NCBI RefSeq assembly: GCF_027912835.1
Contig: NZ_CP115769.1
Location: 82,120-146,119 of the forward strand
DNA length: 64,000 nucleotides
Source: Paracoccus sediminicola
GTDB taxonomy: Bacteria > Pseudomonadota > Alphaproteobacteria > Rhodobacterales > Rhodobacteraceae
Direction: 5' to 3'
Shown here: positions 44,162 to 52,836 of the stretch, in pieces
Layout: the number at the start of each line of letters is the position of its first letter
Position numbering within the stretch: the stretch's first letter is position 1
Translations under genes and position numbers: made by a program
The notes under the pieces: model-generated
What the model was told of the DNA's origin: nothing
The model's database searches: none
Seen by the model: the letters and a program-made list of their open reading frames with translations, nothing else

Positions 44162-44437
44162 ATGGCGAAGCGCCGGAACTTTACAGACCAGTTTAAAGCC
44201 AAGGTGGCGTTGGAAGCGCTGCGTGGGGACAAGACCGTGCAGGAGATCGCGGCGAAGCATCAGCTGCCCCCTAACCAGGTCAGCACGTGGAAGCGGCAGG
44301 CCATCGAGGGCATGGCGGACGTATTCTCGGGCGGCAAGCAAAGCGGCCCGACCGAAGCCGAAGTCAAGGAGCTTCACGCCAAGATCGGGAGGCTGGCGGT
44401 GGAGAACGATTTTTTGTCGGAAGGGCTCAAGAGGTGA
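44162..44437 (+). CDS. IS3-family OrfA
   Basis: 91 residues: MAKRRNFTDQFKAKVALEAL, TVQEIAAKHQLPPNQVSTWK (helix-turn-helix) and a C-terminal leucine-zipper-like AEVKELHAKIGRLAVENDFL. Intact. The overlap with OrfB includes the stretch where programmed frameshifting would occur. Confidence 0.85.
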   Translation: MAKRRNFTDQFKAKVALEALRGDKTVQEIAAKHQLPPNQVSTWKRQAIEGMADVFSGGKQSGPTEAEVKELHAKIGRLAVENDFLSEGLKR

Positions 44438-45289
44438 GCCCGGCAAAGAAACGGTCGATGGTCCAGCGCGACCATCCCGAACTGAGCATCAGCCGGCAAT
44501 GCAAGCTGGTGAACCTGAGCCGGTCGGCGTTCTACTACACGCCGGTCGGTGTTGATGCCGAGACGCTGGCGATGATGAAAGAGATTGACCGCGTGTTCAC
44601 GAAGTATCCGTTCTTCGGGTCACGCCAGATCGCGGCCTATCTGCGCCGGGGAAGGCACCGTCGTGGGCCGCCATCGCGTGCGCCGACTGATGGCGAAGAT
44701 GGGGCTGGAGGCAATCTACAAGCGCCCCAGAACCAGCCAGCGGCATCCGCAGCACCCGGTTTATCCGTATCTGCTGAGGAAAATGCAGATCGACCGACCC
44801 AACCAGGTCTGGTGTGCGGATATCACCTTCGTGCCGGTCAAGAACGGCTTCCTGTATCTGCTTGCCATCATGGATTGGGCCACGCGCAAGGTGCTCAGCT
44901 GGCGGCTGTCGAACACGATGCATGCCGACTTCTGTGTCGAGGCTCTGAACGAGGCCATCGCGAAACACGGCCCACCGGAGATCATGAATACAGATCAAGG
45001 GTCGCAGTTCACGGGATCAGCCTGGATCGCGACGTTGACCGAGGCAGGCGTGCGCATCTCGATGGATGGGCGCGGCCGTTACCTCGACAACATCTTCATC
45101 GAGCGCCTCTGGCGAAGCCTGAAACAAGAGGCCATCTACCTTGAGGAAATCACCGACGGCTTCCAGGCGCGGCGCGTCGTTAAGGACTGGATGGCCTTCT
45201 ACAACACCAAGCGGCCCCATTCCGGGCTTGATCGGCGGACGCCAGACGACGCATATTGGACCGGCTTGGAAGAGCAAAAAGCAGCATGA
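44434..45289 (+). pseudogene. IS3-family OrfB (DDE integrase domain) with one-base insertion
   Basis: The first frame reads RDHPELSISRQCKLVNLSRS, YPFFGSRQIAAYLRR; after GGGG near 44648-44651 similarity moves to another frame: GTVVGRHRVRRLMAKMGLEA, then the DDE core NQVWCADITFV, MNTDQGSQFTG and FIERLWRSLKQE, FYNTKRPHSGLDRRTPDDAY. A run of three G instead of four would restore one frame, so it may be a true inactivating insertion or a sequencing slip. Confidence 0.75.
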
Positions 45290-45470
45290 AACCTAAACCC
45301 GATACACCTTAGAAACGCTGCAAACCTGTCCGAAATGATAGGACCACTTCACGCTGGTGTCGCTGGCCTATGGCGCAACGCTTATGCGCAAATCAGGCAG
45401 GGACAAGGCAGAAGCCGGTACGGTGCTGAAGACCGGCGAAGCCCTGCTCGACTGATTTTTCCGCCCGTTC

Positions 45471-45496
45471 GGAACCAGAGCAATATCGACACGGTT
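45471..45496 (+). promoter_or_regulatory. Candidate EcfG-type stress promoter before the PfpI gene
   Basis: GGAAC (45471-45475), 17 bases, GGTT (45493-45496), close to GGAAC-N16/17-CGTT. It lies about 97 bases before the ATG of a DJ-1/PfpI gene, a common stress-regulon member. Confidence 0.4.
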
Positions 45497-45592
45497 CTAT
45501 ATTTGGAACGATCATTCCGATACTGCGACACCGACGCCCCGTGCGGTGTGGATGTCGGAATCACGTATCGAAACCGAACGGAGAAATTCGAC

Positions 45593-46153
45593 ATGGTCGA
45601 CATCAAAGACGCAAAAATTGCAATTCTGTCCACCAATGGGTTCGAGCAGTCAGAACTGTTCGAACCGAAACGGCAGCTGGAAGAGGCGGGCGCGACGATC
45701 ACCGTAATTTCCCCCGAAAGCGGCTCCATCAGGGGATGGGACGAAGACGACTGGGGCGAAAGCATCGACGTCGATCTTGCCCTCGATGATGCGCGGGTTG
45801 AGGATTTCGACGCGCTTGTGCTGCCCGGCGGACAGATTAACCCCGACATCCTGCGCACCAATGAGAAGGCCGTTGGCTTCGTGCGCGACTTTTTCAACAG
45901 CGGTAAGACGCTGGCCGCGATTTGCCATGCGCCTTGGCTGCTGGTCGAGGCGGGTGTGATCGAGGGTCGCAATGTAACCTCCTACGCGTCGATCCAGACC
46001 GATGTGAAAAACGCCGGCGGCATCTGGGAAGACAGTGAGGTCGTCACCGATCAGGCGCTCATCACGTCGCGCAATCCCGGCGATCTCGATGCCTTTTGCG
46101 CCAAGATCATCGAGGAAGTGAAAGAGGGCCGCCACGAGCGCAGTTCCGCCTGA
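45593..46153 (+). CDS. DJ-1/PfpI family protein (type 1 glutamine amidotransferase-like)
   Basis: 186 residues. IAILSTNGFEQSELFEPKRQ with the conserved Glu18, FDALVLPGGQINPD, and LAAICHAPWLLVEAG with the nucleophile-elbow Cys111-His112 identify the PfpI/YhbO branch. Members act as stress chaperone-like or deglycase/hydrolase enzymes. ATG 45593 is used with GGAG about 11 bases upstream; the frame is open upstream without similarity. Confidence 0.88.
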   Translation: MVDIKDAKIAILSTNGFEQSELFEPKRQLEEAGATITVISPESGSIRGWDEDDWGESIDVDLALDDARVEDFDALVLPGGQINPDILRTNEKAVGFVRDFFNSGKTLAAICHAPWLLVEAGVIEGRNVTSYASIQTDVKNAGGIWEDSEVVTDQALITSRNPGDLDAFCAKIIEEVKEGRHERSSA

Positions 46154-46262
46154 TATCCGGCATTACAGTCCGTTCGCACGACCACGGGCGTACTACCGCG
46201 GTTTTCCATGGTGAGATGACCTAACTAACGCCTGAGCGACCCTGCAGGCCGGAAAATGTCCG

Positions 46263-46540
46263 ATGTCGCACGTCACCGTAGCAGACGGAACGGAGCTGCG
46301 CATTCACGTCGAAGGCGGCGGCACGGACGGTGTGGTGATGCAGGGTCGGCCACTCGGACATGAAATGTAGAAACAGCAGACAACCGCGCCGACTGAGGCG
46401 CGGTTTTCGCGTGATCGCCCCGTGTCGCCGGGGCTTCGGTCATTCCGAACATGCGGGCGGGTGCTATGGCCATGACAACATGCCAGAAAATCTTGTGGCA
46501 GCGATGACGGGAACAGACGCGACGGATGCGGCGCTGGTCA
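46263..46540 (+). pseudogene. Alpha/beta hydrolase (haloperoxidase-like), broken
   Basis: MSHVTVADGTELRIHVEGGG … QGRPLGHEM then TAG (46368-46370, where Trp is expected), followed in a second frame by FRVIAPCRRGFGHSEHAGGC and YGHDNMPENLVAAMTGTDAT. This is the N-terminal third of a non-heme chloroperoxidase-like hydrolase. It ends at the adjoining IS3 remnant. Confidence 0.6.
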
Positions 46541-46544
46541 TGCG

Positions 46545-46900
46545 ACAGAAATGGCTGCGCGAAAGGCTGCCCAGATAGTTGGCAATGAACTGAAACTTCA
46601 CGGCTTTTGAGCCGCGAAGAACTGAGCCGCCTTTTTTAGCACCTCCCTCTCCTCGCGCAGTATACGGTTTTCTTTCCGAAGCCGTTCATTCTCGCGGAGA
46701 AGATCGCCGTCAGGTTCTGGCGTCTTCGCCTCATCGGAAATCGCCCGGATCCACTTGCCGAGCATCGAAAGCCCAACCCCTAGATCAGACGCAACCTGAC
46801 GCCGTGTCAGGCCGCTGATGAGTGCAATGCGAACCGCATCCCGTTTGAATTCCGCGCTGTGTGTCGCTGCCATATCCTGTCTCCTTTGGTGAGAGCATCG
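46545..46900 (-). mobile_element. IS3-family remnant, OrfB nearly lost
   Basis: Contains a complete OrfA (46598-46873), then in the next frame only the first residues of OrfB (VKFQFIANYLGSLSRSHFC), breaking off at about 46545 at the hydrolase pseudogene. The outer end near 46900 was not mapped exactly. Confidence 0.55.
46598..46873 (-). CDS. IS3-family OrfA (HTH_Tnp_1)
   Basis: 91 residues: MAATHSAEFKRDAVRIALIS, GLTRRQVASDLGVGLSMLGK and a C-terminal coiled region LLRENERLRKENRILREERE. Intact reading frame, though the element lacks OrfB. Confidence 0.8.
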   Translation of the reverse strand: MAATHSAEFKRDAVRIALISGLTRRQVASDLGVGLSMLGKWIRAISDEAKTPEPDGDLLRENERLRKENRILREEREVLKKAAQFFAAQKP

Positions 46901-47330
46901 CTCTCAGAAGACCGGAACAGAACCGATGCACGTCCAGTCAGGTTGCCGAACTCCAGGTCCGCATCGCCCTCCTGAACGGCTACACCGCGCTCGGCACACC
47001 CGTCACGGAAGCCGCGGGATAAGTCCGTCCGGGGAAAGGGGAGCCTTGGCCATCAGCCGAATTGTGCAACATGTATAACCGCCCCTTGCGCAAGAGGTAA
47101 TTTCGGAGCTGCTGCTGGCGCGTCACCGGGTGCTGACATGTATCCGGCCTCTGTTGCGGCCTTGGTCATGCCGCGGGCCCGTATGGTGTTCGCAGGTCGG
47201 GTCCAGATCAAAGCCGCGTGCTCGAAGGCACTCTGTTGCACACTGGTTCTCCCGATCCCGTCTCACGACTATTGCGCCAAACTGCTCTCAGCCCTCCTGC
47301 GCTCCGACGTCCTCGCGACCGCTGGTGTGC
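46901..47330. other. Intergenic patchwork between IS elements
   Basis: At 46939-47022 a short plus-strand frame reads QVAELQVRIALLNGYTALGT, PVTEAAG and stop; this is protein-like and probably the last residues of a lost gene, which I cannot name. The remaining 300 bases up to the IS110 transposase have no credible gene. Confidence 0.35.
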
Positions 47331-48359
47331 TTATGCCACTGCGGCCGGAGACTGGTAGACGCCGCCGCGGGCCATCAAGGCCCAGACGATGCGTGCCATC
47401 TTGTTCGCAAGCGCCACCCGCACCAGCATCGGTGGCTTACGTGTCAGCAGATTACCCAGCCATGTGCCGGGTTGTGCCGCACGATGGGTGTGACGTTTGA
47501 TGATGACGCTGTTGGCGCCGATGATCAGCAGGCGGCGAAGGGACCGCTCGCCCATCTTCGTTGTGGCTCCGAGCCGCTGCTTGCCACCGGTCGAATGCTG
47601 CCGGGGCGTGAGCCCGAGCCATGCCGCAAAGTCTCGAGCCTTACGGAAAGTCTCGGGCGGCGGCGCAAGCGTCGCTATGGCCGTCGCGATCAGCGGGCCG
47701 ATGCCGGGCACCGTCATCAGTCGCCGCGCCACGTCGTTCTCCTTGGCGCGACGAGCGATCTCGGCATCAAGCTTGCTGATCTCTTCCTCCAACTGCGCCA
47801 GCGCCGAGACCAGAACCTTCAAAACAGGGATGGCATCGGCCGGTAGAGTGCATTCCGGATCTTCGACGAGAGCAATCAGCTTCGATGCATTCGCGGCCCC
47901 CTGTGGCACGATCTCCCCGAACTCGGCCAGATGACCGCGCAGCGCATTTATTGCCTGTGTCCTCTGCCGGATCAGAAGCTCACGCACGCGGAACACCATG
48001 GCCGCGCCCTGGATCTCTTCGCTCTTCACCGGAACAAAGCGCATCGTCGGCCGCAATGCCGCCTCGCAAATCGCTTCGGCATCGGCCGCATCATTCTTCT
48101 GCCGCTTCACGAAAGGCTTGACGTAGGCGGGTGGGACCAGCCGAACGTCATGGCCCAGCTTGGCAATCTCACGACCCCAAAAATGAGCGCCGCCGCAGGC
48201 TTCCATCGCCACAACGCAGGCCGGGACCTGTCCAAAAAACTCCAGCACCTGATCCCGTCTCAGCTTCTTGCGCAGAACTGCTCGCCCCGAGACGTCAGCA
48301 CCATGCGCCTGAAACACATTCTTCGCCAGATCGAGCCCGACCGTGATAATCTCCGACAT
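47331..48359 (-). CDS. IS110-family transposase (DEDD)
   Basis: 342 residues. N-terminal RuvC-like DEDD domain: TVGLDLAKNVFQAHGAD (D), VVAMEACGGAHFWGREI (E) and KNDAADAEAICEAAL (D, D). C-terminal transposase_20 domain: RRLMTVPGIGPLIATAIATL, WLGLTPRQHSTGGKQRLG. The start is ATG 48359 (MSEIITV); an in-frame ATG at 48401 lies before the domain. IS110 elements lack inverted repeats and use a bridge RNA from a non-coding end; candidate non-coding ends are 46.9-47.3 kb and 48.36-48.44 kb. Confidence 0.87.
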   Translation of the reverse strand: MSEIITVGLDLAKNVFQAHGADVSGRAVLRKKLRRDQVLEFFGQVPACVVAMEACGGAHFWGREIAKLGHDVRLVPPAYVKPFVKRQKNDAADAEAICEAALRPTMRFVPVKSEEIQGAAMVFRVRELLIRQRTQAINALRGHLAEFGEIVPQGAANASKLIALVEDPECTLPADAIPVLKVLVSALAQLEEEISKLDAEIARRAKENDVARRLMTVPGIGPLIATAIATLAPPPETFRKARDFAAWLGLTPRQHSTGGKQRLGATTKMGERSLRRLLIIGANSVIIKRHTHRAAQPGTWLGNLLTRKPPMLVRVALANKMARIVWALMARGGVYQSPAAVA

Positions 48360-48523
48360 GACCGCTCCCATTTGTGGATCGTTGAAGACCCACCTTGGCA
48401 CATCAGATGCCGTCGGGGGGCGGTCACATCATCAGAGCCGTAAGCGGCGCCTGTGCCCCACCTTCCTTGTTTTCACACGGTCTGAGATTTCGCGCCTGAC
48501 GGAGATTGTGCGGGAGTTTCGCG

Positions 48524-48954
48524 ATGGCGACTACGGTGGAGTTTCTCAGGGACTATGGGGTAGACATCCGAGCGAACGGGCAGCGGCGCTGGCCGGATGA
48601 GATCAAGGCGCGGATCGTGGCCGAGAGCTTGAAGCCGGGGGCGACGGTTAACGCGGTCGCGGCGCGATATGGGCTTCGGGCGAACCATCTGTCGGAATGG
48701 CGCGGTCGGGCGCGGGATGGCCGCTTGGTTTTGCCTGCAGACGAGGATGACGGCCTTTGTTTTGCGCCGATCGTGCTGCCTGACCCGGGCCTTTCCCCCC
48801 TGTTCCGGTTCTTTCAGGTCCGTCGGGCAAGTCCGAAGCGCCAGATACTGGAGCCATCGAGATTGCTGTAGGCGAGATGATCATCCGGCTGGATAGCGCC
48901 ACGCCTGCCGCAAGCATTGCCGAGATCATGCTGGCGATCGGATTGCGGTCATGA
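48524..48954 (+). pseudogene. IS66 TnpA, one-base frameshift
   Basis: MATTVEFLRDYGVDIRANGQ, RRWPDEIKARIVAESLKPGA, TVNAVAARYGLRANHLSEWR in the first frame. At a six-C run (48795-48800) similarity moves to another frame, VPVLSGPSGKSEAPDTGAIE then IAVGEMIIRLDSATPAASIA to the stop. One extra C would restore the gene. It overlaps the tnpB start (ATGA). Confidence 0.75.
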
Positions 48955-49304
48955 TGTTTCCCTCCAATCGTGTGCGGGTTCTGGTCTCGACACAGTCCGT
49001 CGACTTCAGGAAGGGCCATGATGGTTTGGCGGCACTGGTGTCATCGGTGCTGCGCAAGGATCCGTTTACCGGCACGGTCTTTGTGTTCCGCTCGCGCCGG
49101 GCGGACAGGTTGAAGCTCTTGTATTGGGACGGCACGGGTCTGGTGATGGCCTATAAGCGGCTGGAGGATGCGAGTTTTACCTGGCCCGCCATCAAGGACG
49201 GGATGATGGCGCTGAACCATGCCCAGTTCGAGGCGCTGTTTTCCGGTCTGGACTGGCGCCGCGTCAAAGCGCTGGAAACCCGTCCACCGGCTGCGGCAGA
49301 GTGA
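48951..49304 (+). CDS. IS66 TnpB (Orf2)
   Basis: 117 residues: RVRVLVSTQSVDFRKGHDGL, RKDPFTGTVFVFRSRRADRL, KLLYWDGTGLVMAYKRLEDA. Typical TnpB of IS66 elements; required for transposition, biochemical role unknown. Intact. Confidence 0.9.
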   Translation: MMFPSNRVRVLVSTQSVDFRKGHDGLAALVSSVLRKDPFTGTVFVFRSRRADRLKLLYWDGTGLVMAYKRLEDASFTWPAIKDGMMALNHAQFEALFSGLDWRRVKALETRPPAAAE

Positions 49305-49358
49305 ATCAGCCGCTTGGTTTTGCGTGTTTTTGCCAAGCGTTTCTGATAGTTCTCGAGC

Positions 49359-50915
49359 ATGCAGACCGCAGCAATCCTTGATCTTTCCGCCATCCCGTCC
49401 GCGCAACGCGCGGCGGTGCAAGCGCTGTTGGAAGAGGTCGCGGCGCTCAAGGATATCACCCGGCGGCAAGAGCATCTGATCGCCGAATTGAACCAGGCCT
49501 TGCATGGCAAGCGGTCGGAAAAGCTGTCCGAGGACGAGCGGCAGCTCGCGTTCGAGGATCTGTCCATCGCGCTGGCCGAGGTTGAGGCGGAAAAGGAAAT
49601 CCGTGCCCCCAAAGCAGGGGGCGGGACGACCAAGTCCGCGCCCAAGCGCACCATTGGCAATCTGCCTGCCGCCCTTCCGCGCATTGAAGAGGTAATCGAG
49701 CCTGACAGCCTGATCTGCCCCTGCGGCTGCGGTGTCATGCATCGGATCGGTGAAGACCGCAGTGAGCGGCTGGACATCGTGCCGGCCCAGTTGCGCGTCA
49801 TCGTCACCGTGCGCCCGAAATATGCCTGTCGGACCTGCACCGACGGCGTGACGCAGGCCCCGGCACCCTCACATCTGATCGCGGGCGGGCTGCCAACCGA
49901 AGGTGCCATCGCTCATGTCCTGACCAGCAAATATGCCGATCACCTGCCACTGTATCGCCAGAGCCAGATCCTGGCGCGGGCGGGGCTTGATCTGCACCGT
50001 GCCGTGCTGGCCGATTGGGTCGGCAAGGCTGCATTCCATCTGAAGCCCGTCGTCGACCGGTTGGCCGAGAATCTGAAGCGATCCGGCAAGCTGTTCATGG
50101 ATGAAACCACCGCCCCGGTGCTGGATCCGGGGCGCGGAGCAACAAAAACCGGATATCTCTGGGCACTCGCCCGAGATAACCGATCCTGGGGCGGCGAGGA
50201 CCCGCCCGGCGTGGTCTACTTCTACGCCCCCGGCCGCGCGGGCGAATGTGCTGAAACCTTCCTGACCGGCTTCGACGGCATTCTGCAGGTCGACGGCTAT
50301 ACCGGCTACAATCGACTGACCAAACCCTCGCGCAAGGGCGGCGCGCCCATTCGCGTGGCGCATTGCTGGGCGCATGCGCGCCGCAAACTGAAGGAGGTCT
50401 TCGACCGCGACGGATCAGCGATCGCCGCCGAAGGCCTGCGCCGCATTGCCGAATTCTATACCGTCGAGGCCGATATCCGCGGCGTCTCCTCCGGCCAGCG
50501 CCTCTCAGCCCGCCAAGCCCGCACCGCGCCGCTGGTGGCCACCTTCGGCGACTGGCTGCAGGCCCAGCGCCGCAAGTCCTCCGCCAAATCCCGCTTGGGC
50601 AAAAAACTGGCCTATATCCATAACCACTGGGACGGGCTGCAAACCTTCCTGACCGATGGCCGTGTCGAGATCGACTCCAACAGGGTCGAGAACCTGATCC
50701 GTCCCATTGCCCTCAATCGCAAGAATGCCCTCTTCGCCGGCCACGACGAAGGCGGCATCGCCTGAGGCCGCATTGCCTCGCTGATCGAGACCTGCAAGAT
50801 CAATCGCATCGAGCCCTTCGCTTATCTCAAGGCAACCCTGACAGCCATCGCCAACGGCCACCCGCAAAGCCGCATCGACGACCTGCTGCCATGGAACTTC
50901 AAACCGTCAAGCTAA
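49359..50915 (+). pseudogene. IS66 TnpC transposase with late nonsense codon
   Basis: Begins MQTAAILDLSAIPSAQRAAV with leucine-rich and zinc-finger (CPCGCG...CRTC) parts, then the DDE domain (LFMDETTAPVLDPG, LQVDGYTGYNRL, RVAHCWAHARRKLKEVFDRD, SNRVENLIRPIALNRKNALF). At 50763-50765 TGA replaces the Trp of GGIAWGRIASLIETC; the frame resumes and ends at TAA 50913-50915 (…LLPWNF). The last 50 residues are lost unless read through. Confidence 0.8.
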
Positions 50916-50944
50916 GCCGACCGTGATGTCCTGCGAACGCTTAA

Positions 50945-51582
50945 ACAGAGCCTAAGGAACCCCATAATGGTCGGAGGTTTCAGGCGAGAAGCGCGCAGCG
51001 CGCCCTCTCCTGAAGCCTTGCCAGGCGGCGAACCGGGTCGGTGAATTTCCAAGGGCGGCGCAGCCGGGACCGGAGCCACGCGCGGCAGCACGGAACCAAA
51101 CCGTCAGCGCACGCCAAAGGGCGGGGGCTGCGCATGGCCAGAGGCCCATGCTGAGGCGCCGGTGGCAATACTCAGCAAAAAGCGCGTCATCAATCACGCT
51201 GAGATGACGAAGCCGGACGGCGCATATTATACCGGAGGGCGTGCGGGAGGTTTCTCTTTGTCTCGGGACTCGCCGAGATTGTTCCAGCGACCAGAGAAAA
51301 GGCTGGAGACCACCAATCCATTCATGCCTTGGAAAATTTCGAGTCTTGTCTTTATTGTGCAAATGGTAGGATAGAAGGTGTAGTCGGAGTTGTGACCTAT
51401 CTGACCGATGGGTCTCAGCGCAGCGCGCTCAACGCGCTGTTCGACGACGATTATCCGAAAAATCCACCGCCCCGATTGACGCCAATCGTGGTTCTGCCCA
51501 TGGGTGTGCTTCTGTCGATTGTGGCGAAAGCGATCTACCGTGGCGTAGCGCCTTCGCAGGACGGTAACCATCCGACTCAGTT
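50945..51582. other. Gene-free stretch after IS66
   Basis: About 640 bases. Frames on both strands lack convincing protein character; part may be remnant DNA from earlier rearrangements. Nothing identified. Confidence 0.35.
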
Positions 51583-51825
51583 CTTTTTTTCCACGAGTTT
51601 CGACAGCTTTCCCCGGAGTTTGCCCTGGGCACGGGCGATGGCCATACATTAGCGGGTGCGGATGAGGTCAGTCTCGAACTCGCCGAAGGTGGCAGGAATG
51701 TTGAAGAACATCTTTCCCATCGGGATGGTGCCGTCTTTATCAACAAGCCGTTCGGCGCAGAGGTTGTGATCGCGCATTTGAAGAAGACCCTTCCCGAGCC
51801 GCACCAACCGGACAAGCTGCTCCAT
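51583..51825 (-). pseudogene. Serine resolvase remnant (third copy)
   Basis: Minus-strand frame: ERLVDKDGTIPMGKMFFNIP, ATFGEFETDLIRTR, a stop (51649-51651), then CMAIARAQGKLRGKLSKLVE. This is the E-helix part of the same resolvase family found at 32932 and 43136. Catalytic N-terminus and helix-turn-helix are absent. Confidence 0.6.
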
Positions 51826-51920
51826 GGTTAGCTGCGTTTGACGCGCCCGTCAGCGGATATGCTTGACGAATACGGGTTGTGGACCACTTAAGATGAGCGT
51901 CGGCATCAGGGTCAGACGGG

Positions 51921-52772
51921 CTATCCGGTCGCCTGAGAGAACGCCGCCTCGACCCGCTCTGCGACCCGTCGCAGTGGATGTCGTAGCAGGCGCGATGGCA
52001 CGGTCAGGGTGCCGCCCGGCCCGTATCCCCACTCAGCCATCGCCTGCAACTGCGACGGGTTGGGGTCCACGGGATAGGCGTAGTCGCGATTGCCGTCGCG
52101 GATATCGTAATCAACGCTGCGGTCCTCGACATCCAGAAACGCCGCGAGCGCAGAGAGATGGGCTTGCGGGGCGCGGACGAGATCCTCGTAGCGCAGCACC
52201 ATCACCGCATGAAGACGGTCCAGATCCTTGCGCAACTGCCGGTGCGCCGCGATCCAGTGATCGATCAGAACCGCCTGCGGCGCATCCACCCATTTCGACA
52301 CCGCCGCCGCCACAGCCTGGGGATGGCGGATCACCACGACGAACTGGCTCAGCGGGAAAAGCTGTTGGTAGAGCCGCATCCGGGTCAGGTTGACCGGCGA
52401 TTTCTCGACCCGCCAGCGGCCCTTGCCGAACCAGGGGGCCCAGTCGGCCTCGATCCGCTGGCGGGTCTCCAGCCGGTCCCAGCGGCAGCCCTCAGCCAGA
52501 TGCTGTCGGGGATCGGTCGCGAAATGCATCGGGCGACCGTGCAGCGCGGTGTGGGGGATCGCGCCCTGCAGATAGACGCCTTCGTTCTCGGGCACCGGGG
52601 CATCACTGATGGCCGCCACATCGTGCAGGCCCGCGATCATACGCGCCGTCAGCGACGTGCCGGAACGGTGAAGACCGCCAACGAAAACATAGCGTTGGAT
52701 TGCAGTGTCGGATGCGTTCACGGCGGTGTTAGCTTTTATCAAGTAGGGCGGCGGGGAACTGCGATGCGGCAT
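51921..52772 (-). CDS. Sulfotransferase family protein
   Basis: 283 residues. FVGGLHRSGTSLTARMIAGL is the 5'-phosphosulfate-binding loop and FVVVIRHPQAVAAAVSKWVD the 3'-phosphate-binding segment of PAPS-dependent sulfotransferases. VEKSPVNLTRM is a further family mark. It would transfer sulfate from PAPS to a hydroxyl of a sugar or lipid. ATG 52772 is chosen because the in-frame ATG at 52847 lies inside the divergent gene; start not proven. It is divergent from the SPS-like gene with a 64-base gap. Confidence 0.82.
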   Translation of the reverse strand: MPHRSSPPPYLIKANTAVNASDTAIQRYVFVGGLHRSGTSLTARMIAGLHDVAAISDAPVPENEGVYLQGAIPHTALHGRPMHFATDPRQHLAEGCRWDRLETRQRIEADWAPWFGKGRWRVEKSPVNLTRMRLYQQLFPLSQFVVVIRHPQAVAAAVSKWVDAPQAVLIDHWIAAHRQLRKDLDRLHAVMVLRYEDLVRAPQAHLSALAAFLDVEDRSVDYDIRDGNRDYAYPVDPNPSQLQAMAEWGYGPGGTLTVPSRLLRHPLRRVAERVEAAFSQATG

Positions 52773-52836
52773 GGGCGCGTTATCACGAAAATGGAAGACA
52801 TTTCCCACACGCTCTTTAAACCGATTGGAAAAGTCC

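Larger units (their letters stand above)
44097..45351 (+). mobile_element. IS3-family insertion sequence, 1255 bp
   Basis: Both ends carry TGAAGTGGTCC (44097-44107; inverted at 45341-45351), extending in weaker form to TAAGGTGTATC. CGC flanks both sides (44094-44096 and 45352-45354), a 3-bp target duplication as in the IS3 family. It contains OrfA and a frameshifted OrfB. Confidence 0.8.
44048..45455 (+). pseudogene. TetR-like regulator C-terminus split by IS3 insertion
   Basis: Left of the IS3 element (44048-44096) the frame reads KCGEHANPAIRAKARA; right of it (45355-45455) it reads VSLAYGATLMRKSGRDKAEA then GTVLKTGEALLD and stop. Removing the element and one CGC copy joins them in frame (…KARALVSLAYGA…). 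The helical pattern and ending suit the C-terminal domain of a TetR-family regulator; the N-terminal part is absent. Confidence 0.5.
48440..50944 (+). mobile_element. IS66-family element, about 2.5 kb
   Basis: Contains tnpA, tnpB, tnpC in order. The left end starts GTAAGCGGCG (48440) and the right end reads, inverted, TTAAGCGTTCGC (about 50944). CAGAGCC flanks both sides (48433-48439; 50946-50952), 7 of 8 bases of the 8-bp duplication expected for IS66. Two of its three genes carry one inactivating change each. Confidence 0.7.

Noticed and set aside
46939..47022. Short peptide QVAELQVRIALLNGYTALGT considered as an outer-membrane efflux protein end
   Set aside because: Too short and the resemblance too weak to name; described only as an unidentified C-terminal remnant.
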